Shown here: positions 56,545-64,000 of the stretch, piece by piece
How positions within the stretch are numbered: position 1 is the first letter of the stretch
Layout of the letters: the number at the start of each line of letters is the position of its first letter
DNA from: Papio anubis
Taxonomy: Eukaryota; Chordata; Mammalia; Primates; Cercopithecidae
Length of the DNA: 64,000 nt
Assembly (NCBI RefSeq): GCF_008728515.1
Contig: NC_044989.1
Location: forward strand, 80,811,754-80,875,753
Direction of reading: 5' to 3'
Position numbers and translations under genes: made by a program
Notes under the pieces: generated by a model
Databases searched by the model: none
The model's input: the letters and a program-made list of their open reading frames with translations, nothing else
What the model was told of the DNA's origin: nothing

Positions 56545-58366
56545 AAAATACACGTCTTGGTCTATTTTGTCATTGTAGCAGTAATATCTGTTCATTGCAA
56601 AAACATTAGAAAATGTAGATAAGTTAGAAAGAACAAACCAGAAACCACCTGTAATATAGTTAGGGTTGCCTCTGGCTTTCCTTCTGTCTCCTTCTCTGTT
56701 TTCAAATAACTTTCTATACTTAAAATGATTTTTAATGGATCCTCCTCTTGGTACATTTTAAAATAGAGCCTCCAACTACATGTAAGGCAGAAACATTTAA
56801 GATTTGAAGCCAACTTAGTACCTTTGAATTCAAAACTTATAGTTTCTTAGAACTCCATACATTAGAATGACTGGAATTATCCAGGGATCAATATAGGACA
56901 GTGAGTTTCAGAAAGCTTAACACAGAACTAATCAGTGACAGAACTGAAAATACAAAATCCAGGGTCACTAGGTTCTGGGGGCCATGTGCATTTCTGTAGC
57001 TCACACAATGTGCTTGGTGTGTAGCCAAGTACAAGGGTGTCAGTTTAATCTGGGTCTGCAAGTGGTAAATTATGCTTTTAAAGTATTTACTGTTATTCCT
57101 ACACAGTAGGATGAGAAATGAGAGTTGACTATATTCTTGACATGATCTGAGAAATAATGTGATTGTGGTTGAATTTCCTGGAGATTTTGAAGAATAAATT
57201 GATTATTCAAGGTATGCATTGGTTTATACATATTTCATCTTCTCTAAATGCAAAGCTATGATGTTGGGAATGTACAAATAAATTAGTCACAGAAACAATA
57301 GTATTTAACCCAACATGTCACAAACCTTGATTTACAGAACACTAGTTCTTAAGATGTTAATAGATGTTCTGTGGAAACCTCTGGATTAAGCCAAATTAAA
57401 CAAACATGTTTCATAATTATAGGAGTTCCCTGGGTCTACAATAAGCTAATGGGCATTGTAAATCCCTATATGAGACAAAGTATGCAAATTTCCTTGTTGT
57501 AACAATAATAGCTTTTTTTTTTTTTTTTCATTTTTAAAGGACCATTTATTAACATCTTGAACAACTAGTATGGTTTGTTCAACCAGTTTAGAACATGCTG
57601 GTTTTATATGGTTAGGCTTTGTGTTTTGGGAACATCCAGATAACACCTTTTAAACAAAGATGTGCTGAGAGTGTAAAGTTAACCTGTTATAATTTAACCC
57701 ACGGAACAAAAGAGGATTTGCCATTTCTTCTCAAGGAATTCTTGTAGTAATTACCCTTGTCTGGAGTTGCTCGCCTTACCCCTCCAAGTCTATCTTTTTT
57801 TCTTGTGTTAGTGTCTTTTCTGAAAACCCTGACTTTAAAAAAGCAGAATGTGATACCTCCTTTTTTGCAAAACCAAAGGAGGGACATTCAGATGCTTCCT
57901 TGTATCTCCAGTTTCCAGGCTAGACAGTCTTATAATATTTTCAGAGGTGTCCAAAGTAATCAAAGCCTTCTTCTAAGAGTACTTGTTGATGGCAGAACTG
58001 TACTAGTCTATGGTTTATGGTGATTAAACTTTGATATAGTGCAGGCAAATCAATAGAATCACAGGGTTGGATGGTAATTTTCAGCAGTGGAACTTGAGAG
58101 GAACAATTCTATTTCTATTTTATAGTCTTTTTGTCTGTTTGTCTTACCCAAGTCTTCATTAATAGCCTCCTGACAATTAAGATGTCAATGTTTAAAAAAA
58201 AAAAAAAAAGAATACTTTCCCCTTTCTCATTTTGGAAGAAATATACACATTCACTTACCTTTCTCTGAAAATATCTGGTGCATTGTCCTTTGTGTGGCCT
58301 TCTCCCCCTCCCATGTGATTTTGTGCCACTGTGAGTAGGTGATTAAGAGTCATGTCTTATACTGAC
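56545..58366. other. Intronic sequence, unassigned
   Basis: T-run at 57512-57528 and A-run at 58194-58209. Short ORFs (57446-57646, 57687-57887, 57757-58023) have no family resemblance. No gene. Confidence 0.35.
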
Positions 58367-58730
58367 TGATATGGTTTGGCTGTGTCCCCACCCAAATCTC
58401 ATTTTTAATTGTATTCCCCATAATCTCCATGTATCGTGGGAGGGACCTGCTGGGAGGTAATTGAATCATGAGAGCAGTTACCCTCATGCCATTCTCATGA
58501 TAGTGAGTAAGTTTTCATGAGATCTGATGGAGCTTTTCCCCCTTTGCTTGGCACTTTTCCTTTTTGCTGCCATGTGAAGAAGGACATATTTGTTTTCCCT
58601 TCTGCCATGATTGTAAGTTTCCTGAGACCTCCCCAGCCCTGCAAAACTGTAAGTCAATTAAACCTATTTCATTTATAAGTTACCTAATCTCAAGGAGTTC
58701 TTTATAGCAGTGTGCGAACAGACTAACACA
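58367..58730 (+). mobile_element. Solo LTR of MaLR type (MST/THE1-like) with intact 5-bp target duplication
   Basis: Starts tgatatggtttggctgtgtc and ends gactaacaca, 364 bp. Flanked by an exact 5-bp duplication, ctgac, at 58362-58366 and 58731-58735. Family landmarks include 'gggagggacctgctgggagg' and 'gagatctgatggagcttttc'. Confidence 0.94.
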
Positions 58731-58735
58731 CTGAC

Positions 58736-59284
58736 CCCTGGCCTCATGTGCACATCCTATAGCAGATGCTTCCATGTTTTCACTGGACTAGACCTAGCTC
58801 CATGTCAAGAGACAGTTGTGAGAATCACTACATCAGGACTTGATATGTAATACATGGGTCAACCCTTTAATTTAGATTTGTTCTTTTAGATTAGGCAATA
58901 ATTTAAATATGATTTGAATATAATATTTTATTTAATTTTGGGAGGATGAGGAAATGTTTGAGTCTTATTTGGAATTAAGGAAAATATAGCCTAAACCAGA
59001 AGTTATTACAATCCAAAATTCAAGAATTACATATTCCTTCATGCTGATGTCAGTTTCTCAGTCCAACATTTATTTTTTATCAAAAAAAGAAAAAAGATTT
59101 TTACATATACTTAAATCAGCATATACTAGAATAGGCTTAAGATAAGCATAAAGAGAAGGGCAAAAATAGAATGTGGACATAGAAAAGAATCCCCAAATCC
59201 AGAACATGAGACTATTCATATATCAAAGCATATTCAATATATGACTAATTATAACAATATTTAAACTATATTTGGTACTTTTGT
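58736..59284. other. Intronic sequence, unassigned
   Basis: AT-rich; no gene or clear repeat. Confidence 0.35.
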
Positions 59285-59475
59285 CCCTGGCACTATACCA
59301 AAAACCTAGCAACCATACCACAGAATATTTATAAATACTATTATTTTCATTTTACAGATGAGACAGCTGAACCTGTTACATTTCTTGCCTGTGATCACGA
59401 AGCTAGTACATAATGCAATCAGGATTCACAGCTAGGTTTATTTAACTTCAGAGCCTGTTTACATCTGTTGTTATA
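59285..59475 (-). repeat. MIR SINE, antisense
   Basis: 'attttcattttacagatgag' then 'gcctgtgatcacgaagctag' and 'caatcaggattcacagctag' follow antisense MIR. Confidence 0.8.
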
Positions 59476-59489
59476 TACTGTGAACCTCA

Positions 59490-59620
59490 GTTTATCCATC
59501 CATTTATTCAATCAACAAATATTCTTTGCATCTCCTAATTGACAGGCATTGTGCTTGGTGCCATAAACATGGATGAGTAATACAGACGTGATCCCTGCTT
59601 CTGACGCATTTACAGACACG
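59490..59620 (-). repeat. L2-like LINE, antisense
   Basis: 'ttattcaatcaacaaatatt' then 'gacaggcattgtgcttggtg' and 'gacgtgatccctgcttctga' are antisense L2 3'-end text. Confidence 0.75.
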
Positions 59621-59624
59621 TGGC

Positions 59625-62180
59625 TGTATTCTAATCGGCTGTGTGCCCAATAGTTTTTAACCCAATGGTCCATAAAATTCCATCTGCTTCTCAAATCAGT
59701 CAGGTCTCATGGGGCTGATTGCCAAAATGGGTGAGGTCCTCTGGCAGCTCTCACTGTTCTAATGCCGCTGACAAACTGACCAGAGTCTGAGCCATATGGC
59801 AAGCCCCTGATGCTGGCTGGCATCCTCACAAATGCATGGAGCTTACAGGGAAGAAGAAAGGATGCTGGTGGTATTGGGGACTTCTTGCAGGTTGGGTTGG
59901 GGAAAACCAACTTAGATAAAAAAAGTCTGGGAAAGGGTCATATATTCAAACCATCAGGTTTGATTAGAGAAGATTCAGATTGACATAGAAGGGATGCTGA
60001 AATCAATGAACCTTGGTTAGCTGGTATCCTTGGGGTATGATAAGATCTATCTTTTAGATCAAGGAGATTTATTCTTGGGATACAGGAAGACCTCCCAGTT
60101 TTTTGGAAAGATATCTGATGGAATGAGGCAAAAATGTCAGAGTTTGTCGGCCAAGTTACGGTGGGAGAGAGTGGGTTGAAAGGCTGGCTGGGTTGGCTTG
60201 TAGGCCAGGTGTAGCCGGGGTTGAACCTGACAGCCTGGGACGTCTTTGAAGGCCAAAGAGACAAACTGGCCACATCCAGTGGGGATTTGTTAAGGGACTG
60301 CTACCTAATGTTCCTGAGGATACTTTGGGTGCTAAATCCAAGCAGAGAGCAAGCATGGGAGCATCAAGTGGACTTCTATTTCAACACTGGTGAAATTGAA
60401 TCTCTGACCACACCCTCATCTAGCTTTGCCTTGCTCAGGGTCTGGGCAAGGTTGAGCAGGCTGAGCACTGGTCATAACTGGCCATGGTTGGGCATGGCCA
60501 AGGTTGGTAGGGATAGGAGCTGACTAAGCACCTACCCCCACCCTAACCCTGGAAGAACATAATGGAAAAGTAATGTGTTAAGATCATCAGTCTGAGAACA
60601 GCACATCTGTTTGTGTTACTGGTACTGAACTTCACTATGGAAGCAAGTGGGTGGATAGACTCTAATATGGTGCATTCAAAATGGATATTCTCTGCTGGCT
60701 TTAGCAGCAGCTTCATGGTTAGTGATTTCTCCATGTGTGTGATGCGCTCACATAATTCTGTTTAGCTCCACGGAAACTGTTTTGAAAAAAGCAAACAAAA
60801 TAAAACAGAAAAACAAGACAGAAGAGAGAAACCATAATTGAGCTAGCAACTTGCTTCAGTAGGAAACACTACAGAACATATATCTGTTTGCAAGGGATCA
60901 CAAGGTCTCACAAAACAAAGTTGTGTAGGAGAATGTAAGGACAGACAGGGTCATATAACATAATGTAGTTTCAATCAGAATGATTTCATCCTTTGACCTG
61001 ACTGTAAATCAAAAGATATGTTTCTATTCTCCACCTCCGTGTTTTTCTTGATGGTAATTTCCACTGAATATCAAGCTTTTTGTGTGATGAATAAATACCC
61101 ATTCTATGGGTACCGTTACCAGCTGTCCTAGCTGCTGTAGGAACTCTCCTTGACTGAAATAATAAAAAATTACTTCAGTCATTTAGAAATTAGCTGCACA
61201 GTTTTCAGAGCTCCGGCTTATATTAACATGATGCTAGAGAAAACAAAAAAGAAAAGAAAAAAAAAGAAAGGGCAAAGAGGGAGAAAGAAAAACATATCGA
61301 GCCCCATTCCAATTATCAAGGGAGGCTGTCTGAGAACAAAGGCAAAGCGACATAGTTTACTCTTATCTGCTCTAATTGTTCTTTATCTTAAAATATTACA
61401 ACTGATTATATTGAGCATCTTTATCTATATCTGGAGAGGATCAAATGAGAGAGAAGGAGGGACTGAGAGGAACGCTATAGAAAGATAGATTTTTGTCTCA
61501 TTGTAGGAAGAGCTTTCCTTTAAAGGGAAAACACGCTGTTATAGAAAGTCCTGGGAGGCAGTACGATGTGGAGTTCACCTCGGGGAGTTCTGCGGTCAGA
61601 CTCTCATGGTGGGACTTAGCACGTTGCAAACTACTCTGTACCTTCCCCATGTGTAGAACAGGGAATACTGTAGTCCATCCCCAAAGAGACAATATGTGCC
61701 TGGCTCTAGGTGATAATCAGCCATTTAATGCTACTATTCATGAATCCCTTGTCCTTGAACGTGTTCAAATGTTAGATTTTTTAAAAGCTCTATTCAGCTC
61801 AGAGATTGAATTCTTAGGTTCTGCCAGGGAGATAAGGAGATGGATGAGCAGAACTCAGTGAGGCTGACTGAGGGCAAGTACCCTGGGCACTGGGTCTTGC
61901 TTATTAGTTCTGCCGGGCAGCATGCGGCACACTTGGTCTCCCCAGGTCTCCATCTGCAGCCTCTCAGACAGCGTGTTGAGCTGACACATGGCACAGGGCC
62001 AGCCCTGGGCATTTGATCATTGTCAGCCTCCCAGCAGAATCTTTGGCCTGAGCACAGATCGGCAGGCTGGCAGTCAGTGCTTCCCTCTCTGATGATGGGC
62101 TAGCCCGGGGAAGGCCCAGAGCCAAAGGTCAGAAGGAAAACAAGGAAGCTGTGAAATCATATCAGAGAATCAGAGCTCAG
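59625..62180. other. Intronic sequence, no recognised young repeat
   Basis: A mosaic: GGTTGG-like motifs at 60170-60500, A-rich patches at 60780-60830 and 61240-61290, and a relatively GC-rich patch at 61900-62160. ORFs of 111, 112 and 122 codons here lack homology I can recognise and lack exon-like splice sites. Confidence 0.4.
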
Positions 62181-62184
62181 TGCC

Positions 62185-62310
62185 TTCTTTTCACAGTTGA
62201 GGAGCCAGAGGCTCCGAAAAGGAGATGATATGCGGAGGCTGCATCCCTCATGACAGCAGAACTTGGACCAAAAGACAAGTCCCTTTCTTCCAGATTAGTG
62301 ATCACCCTGT
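62185..62310 (-). repeat. Possible MIR/L2 remnant, antisense
   Basis: 'ttcacagttgaggagccaga', 'ggctccgaaaaggagatgat' and 'gacagcagaacttggaccaa' weakly follow antisense MIR order. Confidence 0.45.
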
Positions 62311-62314
62311 TTCA

Positions 62315-63080
62315 GCTTACTGACTGTCAGGCCTGGCAAACAAATGGCAAATGGTTAGGTTGGGGTAATGAGGTGTCAGGGGTTTATGAAGCAGCCTTTT
62401 TGTACCTATAAATGAAATTTTAAAAGTGCCATGATGTAGTCAATAGGCCCATGTCAAGAAAGAAGGCTTGTCACATAAGTCTGGAGTAGAGCCACTGGGC
62501 AGAGGCAGGAAGAAAGACATAAAGAGAAACTGTTACCCAGCTAGTAATTGCAAGGTTAAATGGGCTTGTATAAAGGTCATCTCTCTATCAGGATGGTTGG
62601 GAAGGCAGGACTTTGTGAAGCCAAAGTGAGGGAAACAGAAGCAGATTTAGCAAGATTCTTTTTGTTTCTTTTTTGTGGGCATGAATACAGGAGAGGAATT
62701 TGACACTGACATGAGGGTCTCCAGGGCATTAGGTCTCTGTGAAGTTGCAAGTTAGAGGAAATTTGTGTTTCATGCCTTCAGACCACCTTATCTTTTGTAC
62801 CTTTTCACTCCTCTTCCACATCTTCCTGGATAGGAGTGTACTCTCACAAATCCTCTCCTCATTAAAGTGAAGAAAACAATATGATAAATTAATTCACACC
62901 AAGATGGTGGTGACTAATGTGCGCTGTCCATGTGACCTTTGAGTTTTAAAAGGAGATTCTAGGAGAAGGCAAGTACCATTGCTTACCATTGAGCAGGGAG
63001 TCTCTACCAGCAGAATGTCAGATGAGGGGAGGAGGAATGGTGTGGCAAGATGCATATTATGAGCGTAATTTTGTTCTCAG
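62315..63080. other. Intronic sequence, unassigned
   Basis: No gene or clear repeat recognised. Confidence 0.35.
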
Positions 63081-63084
63081 TGCA

Positions 63085-63200
63085 CTGATGCATTTAATCT
63101 TCAGAACAAACCTGTGATTACCTGAGACACAGAGTGGTTATGTCACCTGAGGAAGGTCGCATGGCTAGAAAGAGAAGTTTGGAACTAAACTTAGTCCCAC
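63085..63200 (-). repeat. MIR SINE, antisense
   Basis: 'catttaatcttcagaacaaa' then 'cctgagacacagagtggtta' and 'aggtcgcatggctagaaaga' fit antisense MIR. Confidence 0.72.
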
Positions 63201-63204
63201 TATG

Positions 63205-64000
63205 GCTCAAAAACAAAACATCCCTTTTACTGTTCAATGCTTATCAGTGAGCTGTTACTTTCCTTACTTGTAACATAATTTTACTCAGGTCTGTAAGGAT
63301 TTGGGTTGAAGACATGGCTCCTAATGCCTGGAGCCAGATGTGGGATGTGCTGAATGAATCTCCTTCAGTTTCTGATCTCCATTACTAAGCCAGAAGCTGG
63401 ACACCTGAGCCATTGGAGACATGGAGCACCCGGGTTGTAGACCAATATGTAATAAAAAGTTACTTGCTTTTCTTGGATGCCTCTTCTTTTAATGTGGCCA
63501 CTTTAATATCCCCTGCACGTTGGTATCCCCTGCACTTCGGATGATCTGGTATTGCTGTGGCTTCTGCGTGCTGCGCAGCAGCCCTGCTGCCATTCCAGGA
63601 ATTACCAGCAATGCTGCAACTCATGTAGTCTCAGTACATGTGGGTGGCCTGGGGTGCTATTGGACACAGAGGGAGCAGGCAGGATAGTGAGATCCCAGAG
63701 CAAGGCCACTTTGCATGACATTCAACTGGAATGTAGCTTGTATGAGTTCTCAAAGATTATGTCACCACTATAAAATGGTCTTTGGGTTTCTCAGTGTTTT
63801 ACAAGTAATTTTACAGTTAGTGTTTAAGGGCTCAAGGCTTTGTGCAGGTTAGGTCCACATTTGAAAACCCAGCCAGTGAATTTTAGCTACATGGCCTTAG
63901 ACAAATACTTATACACTTTGGATTTCAGTTTCCTTAGCTTAAAATGGGAAGCATAATAGATACCTTATTGGGCACCTGAGGAAATTGGATGAGAAAATGT
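63205..64000. other. Intronic sequence to the window end
   Basis: A probable MIR-like phrase lies at 63860-63990 ('agccagtgaattttagctac', 'ttcagtttccttagcttaaa'). No exon. Confidence 0.4.

Larger units (their letters stand above)
27980..64000 (+). other. CTNNA2: 5' part of the next CTNNA2 intron (incomplete)
   Basis: It begins with the strong donor gtaagt. No next exon is visible before the window ends, so at least 36 kb of this intron is present. It is rich in transposon fossils. No large single-exon nested gene is present: the longest ORFs are about 120 codons, and the longest of these is Alu-derived. Confidence 0.88.

Noticed and set aside
60170..60500. GGTTGG-like repeated motifs as a tandem repeat or G-quadruplex cluster
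   Set aside because: The motifs are irregularly spaced and not in runs sufficient for a clear tandem array or quadruplex.
61493..61861. 122-codon + strand ORF as a possible gene or exon
   Set aside because: No recognisable domain, no promoter context, overlapping ORF on the other strand, and it sits inside an intron. Length is within chance for a 64-kb window.
27980..64000. A nested LRRTM1 gene (known to lie within CTNNA2)
   Set aside because: LRRTM1 has a long single coding exon with leucine-rich repeats. No ORF of that size or LRR pattern exists on either strand here.
1..64000. CRISPR arrays, operons, bacterial or phage genes
   Set aside because: No regularly spaced repeats or prokaryotic gene density. 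The repeats are mammalian interspersed elements.

Overview
This window is intronic DNA of a large vertebrate gene. It is almost certainly human, or a close primate, because it carries many dimeric Alu elements, including a young AluY-like copy, along with MaLR LTRs, L1, L2, MIR and MER DNA-transposon fossils. Only two short stretches are recognisable protein-coding sequence. Both are internal exons on the + strand with proper splice sites: 1579-1659 (27 codons) and 27827-27979 (51 codons). Joined in frame, they encode consecutive parts of the M domain of an alpha-catenin. The peptide reads TGRKEKGDPLNIAIDKM..., then LRKAVMDHISDSF..., then SGNEKEVKEYAQVFREHANK and LVE. The paralog-specific residues (Ile in DHIS, Ser in AKSGNE, Val in KLVE) point to CTNNA2 (alpha-N-catenin) rather than CTNNA1 or CTNNA3.

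Layout: 1-1578 is the end of an upstream intron. 1660-27826 is a complete 26.2-kb intron. 27980-64000 is the first 36 kb of a further intron whose 3' end lies outside the window. The flanking sequence is AT-rich. I see no CpG island, promoter, rRNA or tRNA gene, or CRISPR array. The short ORFs found throughout are chance ORFs or read through repeats, most often antisense Alu.

The introns are layered with transposons. Alu copies (full, 5'-truncated or monomeric) lie near 4.7, 7.2, 7.6, 14.7, 32.3, 37.1, 42.9, 45.7, 46.3, 47.9, 53.7 and 56.4 kb. Three MST/THE1-type solo LTRs lie at 6.0, 30.4 and 58.4 kb, and more diverged MLT-like LTRs at 44.8-45.5, 46.3-46.9 and 53.1 kb. L1 fragments lie at 12.3, 23.9, 25.2 and 30.2-31.9 kb. 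Several cases of one element inside another are legible: an LTR in a MIR, an LTR in an L1, an LTR in a MER5A, and an Alu in an old LTR.

Functionally, the two exons encode the part of the cadherin-catenin linker that contains the vinculin-binding segment. Both have phase 0 at each end, so skipping either would keep the frame. I found no undescribed biological system. The points most worth a second look are the splicing architecture of the 27-codon exon (a decoy acceptor 53 nt upstream and a weak donor), several near-perfect palindromes, a terminal-inverted-repeat element, and an Alu with an apparent short 3' transduction.
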